Both the position numbers and the translations under genes were made by a program. From NCBI GenBank assembly GCA_947646735.1, contig CANTFK010000366.1, positions 62,001 to 126,000 on the forward strand: a stretch of 64,000 nucleotides of DNA, written 5' to 3'. Shown piece after piece: positions 22,146-32,698 of this stretch. Origin of the DNA: Peronospora farinosa (Eukaryota; Oomycota; Peronosporomycetes; Peronosporales; Peronosporaceae). Position 1 is the stretch's first letter. Every line of letters begins with the position of its first letter. The notes under the pieces are model-generated. The model was given only the letters and a program-made list of their open reading frames with translations, had not been told where the DNA came from and did no database searches.

Positions 22146-22850
22146 GGTTCCTTGGGATATGGTCTCGGTGTTTGGTTCATTGTACGTTGTGCCATGAGGC
22201 TAAAGAAGTGTTTCAAACGAATCTAGCTTTGAAGCGGACCACTGTATGGTATTTCCACTGCTTTCATAAGAGCATTGAGACGTATCAGCCCAATAATTTG
22301 TTCGCTCATCTTTTGTCAGCGTCACACGTTGCAAGTACGGTAACAGTCTTCAGATTCCACCAGAAGCCTCTCAAACAGCCAGCACTTGCCAGAGTATCGT
22401 CACCTTTATTTGTTTCAATCCTTCTTGAGATATGCAGCGTACAATTGCGCATAACGCACATACTGACCCTGCTCGTCGATATGCTCATCCGTGTGCTTCG
22501 TCAACATGCGAGACGGACAGGCGACTGTCTGCCTGCCACTCGGAATCAGTCATAGCCTTCTGATGTATGCCGGTTGCTGCGCGCTCTGTCTTTACCTGCG
22601 CGTCTTGTTCAAGTGCATGCAAGCGTGCTGCAGCTCCCATTCATTGTCGGACCCGGTGTACACAACGTTGCGCGCATGTCCTTCTGGCAGTCTAGCATGT
22701 AGGCCTTGTCGACCTTGTTACCGAAACAATCGCCTTCGACTTTTCTCGGATCATACGCAATTGTGCATAATCTCCACCCTCACGCCACGCCAAACCATGT
22801 ATTCCAGCCGACAACGGCCGTCGGTCAACGATGGACTGTGGAGTAGTCAT
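22146..22850. other. Non-coding or decayed region
   Basis: No intact frame. The right part may be the continuation of the minus-strand copia relic described next, but stops and shifts hide it. Confidence 0.35.
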
Positions 22851-23650
22851 GGAATCCGAATCGTTTGCCGTCGAGGCTCGTTAGGTGCGTCGACGTAGTT
22901 CCGGATCCTTTTTCGTTTGCAATAGTGGACTCGATGTTCGAGTTGTAGTTCTTGTAGTCGAAGAGGTGGTGCCATGTGTGAGGTTGCACCGCTGTCCATC
23001 ATCCAATTCAGCAACATTCTCCCTTCGGGAGACGGGCATCCATGGCATCGATCCCGTTCATGTTCGGCAGTCCCAATTCATGTGACCCGCTTGTTCACAG
23101 CTGAAACACTTGATCATAAAAGCCTCCAGCTTTACTCTCGTCGTTGCTGTACAGTTTTGCTCTTGAACTTACCGTTGTTCGAGTGACCTTCAGCGCATGC
23201 TCCGCACTTTCATTCCTCTCCAGACACTCCAATGCTTTGAATAACTTCTCTTTCTCCTTCATCAAGGTGACATCCACAGAGTTTTGCAATCGACCAGAAC
23301 AACGTATTCTATGGCTACCTGCTCAGCAAGATCACGCGCTGTCATACCACATCGCGTAGCACCCCGGGCATTTGCACGATGAGATCGTTTATTGAAGCTC
23401 TCTAGTGTTCTACCATCGTCGCTCTATCCATTAGCTTGAAATCGTAGAGCAATGAGTCATGAATACACGGTTGGACATTATGGTCAGGTTGCAGAAGACG
23501 CGGAGGGTTATCCAGGCGTGCAGGGCCGACGTCACCCACGTATCTTCGTGAGGTACTCCCCCGACTTCTGGAAGTCGGTCCAAGCACTTTCATGTCGTTC
23601 AGTCACTGTGTTCCTCCATCTTCGACGTGTCTTTCACCGCTTGTACTTGC
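22850..23650 (-). pseudogene. Relic of Ty1/copia gag (minus strand)
   Basis: Reading the minus strand at about 23066-23107 gives KCFSCEQAGHMNWDCRT, a canonical CX2CX4HX4C zinc knuckle of retroviral-type nucleocapsid. Upstream in coding direction (23095-23600) are fragments rich in Lys/Glu (LMKEKEKLFKALECLERNES) and, in another frame, DSLLYDFKLMDRATMVEHLR, as expected for a gag_UBN2-like segment. Multiple frameshifts and stops are present and no LTR could be found. It is a different family from the copia element at 61.9 kb. Confidence 0.5.
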
Positions 23651-24378
23651 ACCTGCAGTCCCTTCCTCGCACATGGCAAACTCTAGTGTCCATGGCCGAG
23701 GAAGAAACTGTAGTTCTACTTATATGACTGCGGCCTTCTTGAAGAACTTGATCGTCAAGTTGATGTGTCTTGCAGCTACTAAACTTTGAAGTGCTTGAGA
23801 GTTAGATGGCAAGAGCCGAAGCAAGATGAATTGCAGCCCTCAATCAAACTACTATTCAGACATCCTTGTCAACACTGCTGGTCGCTTGCACTGGCGGCAA
23901 CAAGGTCAATGAAAAGAAGAAACGCGAGTTATCCGCGCAGATCCAGTCAGCCAAACCACTGGTTCATTATTGCGCTGTATCAAGCAGATTGAACGCGACA
24001 TCCCGACAATGTTTGCTCGAGTAAGCCACAACTCCTGAAAACGAATGTCGTAGAAGAAGAACCCCATGTATCCTGTTAGTGTCACCGTGTAGCAGCTTAG
24101 CAGCAGCAACGCCACCTTGTTGAGGCCGGTCTCGAGCCCTATCGTAAATTAGTTTGATACTTCTTCCAGCAGGTGCTTTCGTAACTTCGGCGTTACGAGC
24201 GCAGGAATGGATAGTGTACGTGCTTTTTTCTCGTCTCATGTACGATGAGCGGCTTTGTGACTTCCAAGACGTGCTATCGAGACATCGTGTCAACCTTGAT
24301 TGCTGCAACCCCAATAATCACTGCGATCAATGTAAGGAGCAGAAGCAAAAGTGTCCAGTCAAATACTTACAATGAAGC

Positions 24379-24443
24379 TGAACCATCAGCGAGACTCGAC
24401 CAGGAGAGACATTCTCTCCTGGTCGAGTCTCGCTGATGGTTCA
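24379..24443. repeat. Perfect palindrome, 30-bp arms, 5-bp spacer
   Basis: Arms 24379-24408 and 24414-24443 are exact reverse complements separated by acatt. The innermost bases are aggagag/ctctcct and the outermost tgaacc/ggttca. The sequence can extrude as a cruciform or be transcribed into a 30-bp hairpin on either strand. It lies in non-coding sequence about 360 bp left of the large PX inverted repeat. Confidence 0.95.
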
Positions 24444-24806
24444 TGGTAAGCGAATCATTTGTCGAGCTGAGGTTGTGACGACGTTGCCTGGGCAGAAATG
24501 TGTGACCGTTGGCTGCACGAGACAAGTTGCATCTAACGCCTTTGAAGGCTGAAGTAGCAGCTCATATCCTACACGACCCAAGTTGCAACGATCATTGACT
24601 ACTAAGGACATTCTCGGAAATTTGATCAACAATGCAGCTTCGAGACAACATAACTGGTGCCACTGCAACACTTCGCCACCTGTGCGTGACGGACATCTTA
24701 CAAGCAAAGATGGTGTAATTACGATCAAGCTGGTTCGGCGTTGACGTTCTCCAGACCTTCCGTGGCGCTGATGTTCCTTGAGTACACCAAAACGGTCTCG
24801 CTATCA

Positions 24807-26593
24807 CTGATCACTTCTGAACGCAATTCCTCGACGAGCCGATCTCGTTATCGTCCGTCCAGCACGGATTCCCTTCGTTGCGCACAAATACGGGCACACC
24901 AGGTATCTCGCGCGTCATCTTTGTGTAGCATTTTTCAGCTGCTTGGAGACTGTGCTTACCGAATGGCATGTTATGAGACGACCCTACCAAACCTGTCCAA
25001 CTTGGGCGCAAGTACTAATGTGTGGCCGACGGGCAAAACTAGAATTGTGGTCCAAGACCAGGCTTGTGACTTCTGTTCTAACCTTATATTCTTACGAATG
25101 ACTGAGCTAATACAGGCATCGTTTAAATATATGAGACGAAATGGGCACGCCAGCTTCCTTAGCACTGCCTGTGTCGGGCTGACATACTCCTGCGTGCCAC
25201 ATTGCATATGTACCGTGTGACGTCACTCACTCCCGCGAGCGTGAGCGCCCGTACCTCGTGGTGGACTAGAAGGTGGTTTACTGCGCAATGTACCAATTGC
25301 TTGGCAAGGCAAGAAACAGACATGGCGGGATATAATGCTCTGTATGAACTAGTACATACTCAATCTCCATACTCTCATTATCTTACAACTTTATAATGAC
25401 TGCACAAGGTTTATGAACATACTGCCCTTTCACTGGGTCTTAACAGATAGGCCACGCATCTTCATTGAATTCGCATGGCAGTGACGAGTTGCTAAACGCG
25501 TATCAGACTTGCAGTATTTCCTGCTGCTTCTGCATCTGAAAGAGTCGGCTGGGCGAGACATCCTTGGAATAGTCCTCCTCGTCACTACATCCCGACATGA
25601 AAGACGTGACTGAGGTGCGGGTGCTCTGGTCTGAGCTGCATTCGGACAGTGTCATCATCAGCTCGGGCAGCTGGGGGTTGTCGCCTACTATGAACGTAGC
25701 AAAAGCGCGAGAGACGCTGTGCACCAGCACGTTGCAACGTTGGTTGCCTCTGTTGACCAGTGACGCCTGAAGCGTCCGTAGTAGTCGAGTGAGAGATTGT
25801 CGTCTCGCCTCCACTACACGAGACGAGTAGATGGGCAGCAAATTGGGCTTGGGGAAGTGGTTCTTGATCACCGTGTAGAGCCATTTGCACTCAGCAGGGC
25901 ACGCATGACCACGCTGCAGGTTCTTCAGCAGCTGTTTACGGAAGTGACGGTAGGCGTTAAACGGTCTACTGACAGTCCAGACGAGCTCAGGGTCCTGGCA
26001 GCATGGGGGCGTGTAAGTGGCTTGCACTTGGTACTGCACTTTCGATAACTTGCCGTTGGCGTTGATACTGCGTATATTGAGGTGAAGGTGCTCCAGCCAA
26101 GCAGTGGATTGGGACAGGTCTGCTGAAAAAGATGCGCGTTTGCGGTAGTGGCCTGAGAAATTGGTCACAGGTGTTGATATGATTCCCATGGTCACTGTTA
26201 CGAGTAGATCCGACTTTGAGGAAGCAAGAGAGACAATGAAGTCGGATGTGGTCGGCCAGGGGTGGGCGATTGATTTGGTGACAAATAGAATGACGCTTCA
26301 ACCGACACGAAAAGTTTTCTCATGAGTCAACTGGTGCTGGGTACTGATAAAATTAATACTGTCATCAACCGAATTGGCTTGACAGGTGGTCCCCACAGTG
26401 TTTAGTATTGTCTGTATCGGATCAGGACAGCCTTGAAGTGGACAGCCAATCAAGGGAAGTTGTGACGATGCCGTTGAGGTGTAAGAGAACCTTCTTCTTC
26501 GGCGGGTTTCTCAGGACCCGGATTGTAGTTGGCCATTGATGATTTCAGGTCGGATGATAGTGTCATATGATCAGAAGCTACAAATTGCGACCT
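24807..26593 (+). repeat. Left arm of giant inverted repeat
   Basis: Position x in this arm pairs with about 53777 minus x in the right arm (27185-28970). The arms run from ctgatcacttct at the outer end to ttgcgacct at the inner end. One base is extra in this arm (agaagct versus agagct), which shifts the sum by one at the inner edge. The arm carries one PX gene copy and about 700 bp of downstream sequence. Confidence 0.95.
25503..26195 (-). CDS. PX (phox homology) domain-like protein, copy 1
   Basis: 230 residues. Residues about 50-175 have the PX layout: strand-rich KVQYQVQ, then ELVWTVSRPFNAYRHFRKQL (family R-Y-x-x-F-x-x-L pattern), then FPKPNLLP in place of the usual FPPK loop, then SRVVEARRQSLTRLLRTLQA matching the R-x-x-x-L-x-x-Y/L-L helix. 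PX domains bind phosphoinositides on endosomal membranes. Here the spacer and Cys residues (GHACPAECKW) are unusual, so lipid binding is inferred. The C-terminal tail (residues 180-230) is acidic and Ser-rich (MSGCSDEEDYSKDVSP). The gene is transcribed away from the repeat centre, head to head with copy 2. The two proteins differ at one residue I can see (QVQAT versus QVQVT). Confidence 0.7.
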   Translation of the reverse strand: MTMGIISTPVTNFSGHYRKRASFSADLSQSTAWLEHLHLNIRSINANGKLSKVQYQVQATYTPPCCQDPELVWTVSRPFNAYRHFRKQLLKNLQRGHACPAECKWLYTVIKNHFPKPNLLPIYSSRVVEARRQSLTRLLRTLQASLVNRGNQRCNVLVHSVSRAFATFIVGDNPQLPELMMTLSECSSDQSTRTSVTSFMSGCSDEEDYSKDVSPSRLFQMQKQQEILQV

Positions 26594-26601
26594 GAAATCA
26601 T
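26539..26601. repeat. Hairpin at the inner end of the left arm
   Basis: 14-bp exact inverted arms (26539-26552 and 26588-26601, atgatttcaggtcg and its complement) flank 35 bp. The right arm holds only a weaker version (aggtcg/cgacct). This places a foldback exactly where the two large arms stop matching. Confidence 0.85.
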
Positions 26602-27184
26602 TTCTATTAAGCCTTTTCATCACGGTACAAGCATATCTTAGCTATGAAGTATTAGGACAATGTTACGGTAAGCCTTACTTGGAGTTGACTCCGTACATCC
26701 AAACGAATTGCTAAACAAAGACAGATGGATGTTTGCATAGCTCAACAGATAAATCACCTATTATCAACCAGAACAGTTCTTAATGCTTCCAAGTATATTC
26801 CCAGTAGATATCGCACGAATCTCATCACCTTATCTTTTAAATACCCCTTACACAGCAAATAATTTGAAAGAGGTTGTTTAATGATGTCACTGCTTGTCGT
26901 CGCAACTTATATAAACGAAACCTTGTGTGCTTTATCGTATCACGCAACCTTGCGAAGTCTTATTAACACATGACAATAAATGTTTTAGCCTCCGGGCAGC
27001 CGAAAGATGCCATGAATAATAAGGTTGTTATCAAAAACTCTGGGTATCTATTGAGATTGTACATGTACGATACCGGCCGGTGCAGAACATCGTTCTGTTG
27101 CGCGTCTTAAGTATTAACAATACAAGAAAGCCATCGCAACAAACGACCAGCTGTAGATATATGTCCTTGTAAACGGGATGCATT
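26594..27184. other. Central spacer of the inverted repeat
   Basis: About 590 bp of unique, AT-leaning sequence between the arms. It has no open frame of note. Because both PX copies start toward it, it should contain, or lie between, their two promoters. Confidence 0.6.
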
Positions 27185-28970
27185 AGGTCGCAATTTGTAG
27201 CTCTGATCATATGACACTATCATCCGACCTTAAATCATCAATGGCCAACTTCAATCCGGGTCCTGAGAAACCCGCCGAAGAAGAAGGTTCTCTTACACCT
27301 CAACGGCATCGTCACAACTTCCCTTGATTGGCTGTCCACTTCAAGGCTGTCCTGATCCGATACAGACAATACTAAACACTGTGGGGACCACCTGTCAAGC
27401 CAATTCGGTTGATGACAGTATTAATTTTATCAGTACCCAGCACCAGTTGACTCATGAGAAAACTTTTCGTGTCGGTTGAAGCGTCATTCTATTTGTCACC
27501 AAATCAATCGCCCACCCCTGGCCGACCACATCCGACTTCATTGTCTCTCTTGCTTCCTCAAAGTCGGATCTACTCGTAACAGTGACCATGGGAATCATAT
27601 CAACACCTGTGACCAATTTCTCAGGCCACTACCGCAAACGCGCATCTTTTTCAGCAGACCTGTCCCAATCCACTGCTTGGCTGGAGCACCTTCACCTCAA
27701 TATACGCAGTATCAACGCCAACGGCAAGTTATCGAAAGTGCAGTACCAAGTGCAAGTCACTTACACGCCCCCATGCTGCCAGGACCCTGAGCTCGTCTGG
27801 ACTGTCAGTAGACCGTTTAACGCCTACCGTCACTTCCGTAAACAGCTGCTGAAGAACCTGCAGCGTGGTCATGCGTGCCCTGCTGAGTGCAAATGGCTCT
27901 ACACGGTGATCAAGAACCACTTCCCCAAGCCCAATTTGCTGCCCATCTACTCGTCTCGTGTAGTGGAGGCGAGACGACAATCTCTCACTCGACTACTACG
28001 GACGCTTCAGGCGTCACTGGTCAACAGAGGCAACCAACGTTGCAACGTGCTGGTGCACAGCGTCTCTCGCGCTTTTGCTACGTTCATAGTAGGCGACAAC
28101 CCCCAGCTGCCCGAGCTGATGATGACACTGTCCGAATGCAGCTCAGACCAGAGCACCCGCACCTCAGTCACGTCTTTCATGTCGGGATGTAGTGACGAGG
28201 AGGACTATTCCAAGGATGTCTCGCCCAGCCGACTCTTTCAGATGCAGAAGCAGCAGGAAATACTGCAAGTCTGATACGCGTTTAGCAACTCGTCACTGCC
28301 ATGCGAATTCAATGAAGATGCGTGGCCTATCTGTTAAGACCCAGTGAAAGGGCAGTATGTTCATAAACCTTGTGCAGTCATTATAAAGTTGTAAGATAAT
28401 GAGAGTATGGAGATTGAGTATGTACTAGTTCATACAGAGGGTTATATCCCGCCATGTCTGTTTCTTGCCTTGCCAAGCAATTGGTACATTGCGCAGTAAA
28501 CCACCTTCTAGTCCACCACGAGGTACGGGCGCTCACGCTCGCGGGAGTGAGTGACGTCACACGGTACATATGCAATGTGGCACGCAGGAGTATGTCAGCC
28601 CGACACAGGCAGTGCTAAGGAAGCTGGCGTGCCCATTTCGTCTCATATATTTAAACGATGCCTGTATTAGCTCAGTCATTCGTAAGAATATAAGGTTAGA
28701 ACAGAAGTCACAAGCCTGGTCTTGGACCACAATTCTAGTTTTGCCCGTCGGCCACACATTAGTACTTGCGCCCAAGTTGGACAGGTTTGGTAGGGTCGTC
28801 TCATAACATGCCATTCGGTAAGCACAGTCTCCAAGCAGCTGAAAAATGCTACACAAAGATGACGCGCGAGATACCTGGCGTGCCCGTATTTGTGCGCAAC
28901 GAAGGGAATCCGTGCTGGACGGACGATAACGAGATCGGCTCGTCGAGGAATTGCGTTCAGAAGTGATCAG
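27185..28970 (-). repeat. Right arm of giant inverted repeat
   Basis: Reverse complement of 24807-26593. The match ends at gatcag (28970), where LINE-associated sequence begins. In the left arm the sequence continues differently beyond 24807. The identity is very high: the coding part differs by only a few bases. Confidence 0.95.
27582..28274 (+). CDS. PX (phox homology) domain-like protein, copy 2
   Basis: 230 residues, identical to copy 1 apart from V for A near residue 59 (KVQYQVQVTY). Domain layout as in copy 1: PX-like core at about 50-175 and an acidic Ser-rich tail. Start ATG at 27582, followed by a second Met (MTMG). Codon usage and frame are intact, so both copies could be expressed. 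They cannot be told apart by short reads. Confidence 0.7.
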   Translation: MTMGIISTPVTNFSGHYRKRASFSADLSQSTAWLEHLHLNIRSINANGKLSKVQYQVQVTYTPPCCQDPELVWTVSRPFNAYRHFRKQLLKNLQRGHACPAECKWLYTVIKNHFPKPNLLPIYSSRVVEARRQSLTRLLRTLQASLVNRGNQRCNVLVHSVSRAFATFIVGDNPQLPELMMTLSECSSDQSTRTSVTSFMSGCSDEEDYSKDVSPSRLFQMQKQQEILQV

Positions 28971-29038
28971 CACTTCCTGATTTGCGGCTAAGTACGCAGA
29001 CGAATTACTGGGCACGAGGAAGGGTACCTTTTTTTACC

Positions 29039-32000
29039 ATGAACTCTGACGACGGCGATGTGCCGCTGGGCAATGCTCCTTCACCACTTAAGAGCCAAGG
29101 TGCACAAGTGCATTGGAAACAAGTGCCTGGTCCTGGGCCAGCGGCGGCTGGTCGGGTCTCGTTCGCGACTGCGGTCAACGGCCTCGGCAACCGCATCGAC
29201 CCCGACGAATGTATCGACCCCGACGAATGTATCGACCCCGACGAATGTATCGACCCCGACGAATGTATCGACCCCGACGAATGTATCGACCCCGGCGTAC
29301 CTAACTGACCCGGCGGAAAAAACGACCCTGGCGAACCTACTAGCCTTGGCAACAGAAAAGGCCCCGTCGACCACAGCGCCTCGACTCCGGCGGAGGTCGG
29401 TGGGTCGCAAGACCGACGTGCTTTACTGGTGCGCACAGCTTCGAGACCTTGGATTGATAAGGTGGATGATGATCTGCGTCCAATGATTCCACTTGAGGAG
29501 GAGGCGCTCGCAGCTTGGTTGATGGGAGGCATTGTACTTCCGTCACCGCCCGGTTTTTTGGTATGCACGCACCCAAGAGCCACGCGGGTTGCGATGCTTG
29601 ATTTTTTTGAGGAATACCTTGAAGGCAAGGTCATCGCGCTTGTGCCTCCTTCCGTCCGTATGCCTCAGCATATTGCTGAGAAAACGTTGCTCCTACAACT
29701 GCTGGAACGCCGCGAAGGGGAGACGACTTCCGATCCACTTAGTCGGGAGCTAGTCAAGGGGCAAAGCGCACGTGTTACAATTCGGACACTCGACGCCTCA
29801 CCTTTATTCTGCCTGACCAGGCGGCTGCGGCGAGCTGGCATACAAAATTCATTTCATTTCGTGGTACTCGCCTTCAACTATTGTGTCCAGCAACAGGGAT
29901 GACATCACTACTTCATTGACGTCCAGTACTACTTCAAGTCGCAACATTCTGCAGTATCAAGTGAGAATTTTGGTTCATGGCGTGGCCGCGAGCACTGTCC
30001 AAGCTATCCTCTCGTCGAGTGTGTCATGCTCGGTGACGTCGGTGGTTCGGGGGTTTCTGAATGGGACAGAGGCGTACGATTCCAACTTCTTTGTCGCTAC
30101 CTTTAATACCGTTTCATGTCCCGAAGAGATCAAGTTGGTGACACACATCAAGACTCCCAACACGACACTTTTTATTCATCATCATCGTCATTTCCAACGG
30201 GTCCCCTGTTTTTCTTGTTATTCGCCGTATCATTCAAGTGCAAAATGCGCCTCCAGCAGGGGCGGTTTCTTATTTGAGCATCACCGCGAATTCATCGGTA
30301 CTCACCATGTTGCCAAAACAGTCAGCGTCTTGACTTTTCAGCACCTCGATGTGAACGAGCGCCTGCAGCATGTCGCCGGCCTGGCAGAGACATTACAGGC
30401 AACTACGGCCAAGCTGAAGGATGAAGCTTGCAAGGCACCACTGTTAACCAAGATCTCACAGAATTTTTCGAGAGACTGTCCAAGGGAGGATACACCCCCT
30501 CTTCTCCCCGTGGACAGCCAGCGGCGAGTGGCGATGCCCCACGTGCCGCTGGTCCTACTACTGACGGGTGGTTTGACCCAGGTGCGAACAAGAAAAAGCG
30601 GGACTCGCGTCCCAACGCGGCTTCAACTACTCAAGCGGCGACTTCTAATGCTACACCGCTACGACGTCCGAGGTCAAAAGCAGCTTAGGGGACCAGCAAG
30701 TCGTCGACCCAAGGGTCGGCATCTTCCGCCAAGCAGAGCGCGACGAACTCGGTTAAAGTGGCTACGAAACCTTCCTCACCTACTAAGCCAGCAGTTTCTA
30801 CGAAAGGAAGAGCACCCGCGGCCACTTATTCCGTGACATCAGCCGCCACTACCAAGGCTACTAAGCAGCGTGCGCAGGCGGTAGCTGAACTGGACCACCT
30901 GATCGGAGGTGATCGTACGGCTTCCACGGCAAATCAGGCAACACTACACTGTTGCAGTTCTTTCTACGTCTGAGAAGTCATCCAAGGTTACGGCTTTAGC
31001 GGTGGCTCAATCTCAAGTTGCGGACGCACAACGCACAGTCGAACTACTGACTTCAACCGCTGCAAAAAAGAAGTTCAATGCCGAAAATAAGAAAGCTTGC
31101 TACTTCGAGGCTCACGCTCATGCGTTGGAATTAGCTATTGATCGCGAAGCTACAGGTCTCGACCTTAATACAGCTCTCGACGATGTGAATGGTGACTTGC
31201 CTACATTGGAGTACAAATATCGCACCGCTGGTGCAGAGGCGAACAGAGCGGAGACAGCAGCAGCAAACGGCCACGAACAAACTACTAAAATTGACACGCC
31301 GCTTGACAAAAATTACACCGAAAGAGACGCCCGAGATCGAGCATGCGGTTAAGGGGGTTGTTCCACCGCCGAGCGAGATGCCAGCTGCGACGGCAGAGAA
31401 AATTAGGGAAAGAGGTCGCGCGACGATACAGCGAATGTTGTCGTCTTATGTTCGCCGCAAACGGAGCATGCCAAGTGTGACGACCAAGGCAGTACCGGGT
31501 GCGGTCCCACCTGGGGTTGCATCACCTGATTCGGCTCCATTGGAAATTTCTCCGACATGCCCCCAGGACCCGGACTACTTGGAACACCATGATCTCGATG
31601 TAAGTATGGCGGTAAGCAAATCTACGTTTGGAAATACCATGCGCATGGATGATATTGATGGAGGGGCCGTAACGCCTCCCCCATGCGCCGCCAGTGTCCC
31701 TATACCAGCGGAGCTAGCTAAAGCTATTGAAGACGAGCTCAAGGCCTACTCAGGAAATATAGCTGACCCAGCCATGGGCACTTACGGTCTGCTGACACGA
31801 CCCAATGGATCTAATGAGGTATCGAGTACACAGGTGGCACTTAGATCCCCGATGGATTTAATCCGCACTCAAGATAATCACGATCAGACGTTACGTGCAA
31901 CTAGAGTGCGCAAGGTGCCTGACACTGCATCGGCTGCAGTAGCGGCCGCCGCTGTGCCGGAGGGCACGAAACACATTTCGGCGAACACTGCTGCGATTCG

Positions 32001-32625
32001 AAGATGGGTTTCTCAGCGCAAAGTGGTTTCTGCGGTACCCACTACACTGCCAGTTGGTCCAAAGGGTCAATCCGCATGGATTAAAGCGTGTGCATTGGAA
32101 TTGGCGGCACTTGTCAGTGACCTGCCGCACCCAATTGCTTATCTCGCCTCGATGTCGAGGGAATCCCTCCAAACCTTTGGACATTCTATCAACAGCAAGT
32201 CTCAATTGTCTGTGATACGCCAACATACCACACACGCTGATGAAAAGCTTCGAGAGCTGTGTACGGGTTGGGCTGCAACGGCAGAAGGTCAGTCTGGGCA
32301 AATTCGATGGAAGACGACGGACAACATAACGCGCTGGAGAAAATTCCGCAAATTACAGCCGGAGTTGCTGTGCGCGACTGTCGTGGAACCGCTTCCGGAC
32401 TTGGATCAATGGGGCGTCCTCAATGTCCTGTGTGTATTGCTATCTCATCTTGCACCTGTCGAGGATGAGACAAAGGTGGTGATGCCACAGTCCAAAGCGG
32501 CATTATACCACCTCTCTAAAGAAGTGCGCGCGGCTGTATCCAGCATTTTATGCAAACCTGCCAACTGGCAGCAGGCGATTGACCTTATTGCCCGCGATGG
32601 TCAGCTGCTGGACCTTCAGTACTGA
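29039..32625 (+). pseudogene. LINE ORF1 (nucleic-acid-binding, gag-like), frameshifted
   Basis: A chain of plus-strand frames that together look like one ORF1: 29039-29308 (MNSDDGDVPLGNAP, ends in the IDPDEC repeats), 29429-29902, about 29850-30440, 30428-30688, then fragments to 31352, and a long open 3' part from about 31290 to 32625. A CX2CX4HX4C zinc knuckle (CFSCYSPYHSSAKC) lies at 30207-30248. Ala/Thr/Lys-rich, probably coiled stretches follow (QSQVADAQRTVELLTSTAAK). At least four frameshifts are needed to join the pieces, so this copy is defective unless sequencing errors are responsible. Confidence 0.6.
29197..29302 (+). repeat. 18-bp tandem repeat coding IDPDEC
   Basis: Five full copies of atcgaccccgacgaatgt, followed by a partial, changed copy (atcgaccccggcgtacct). 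In frame with the ORF1 start each unit codes Ile-Asp-Pro-Asp-Glu-Cys. The array ends in a stop six codons later. Copies are identical to each other, indicating recent expansion. Confidence 0.9.
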
Positions 32626-32698
32626 GGGCACCTCGGCTGCGCAAGGGGCTGATTCGGTAGGGGGGGGGCGGATCCCAGTCCCTCTTTTCCATATTCTG

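Noticed and set aside
28557..29015. Minus-strand frame shared by both palindrome arms (also 24741-25220 +)
   Set aside because: It lies downstream of the PX genes, has no recognised domain, and is not preserved in copy 3.
29197..29302. CRISPR-like array
   Set aside because: The units are contiguous 18-bp tandem copies without spacers, in a eukaryotic coding frame.
29005..29634. Minus-strand frame of 209 codons over the 18-bp repeats
   Set aside because: It is antisense to LINE ORF1 and its length comes from the tandem repeat. No recognisable domain.
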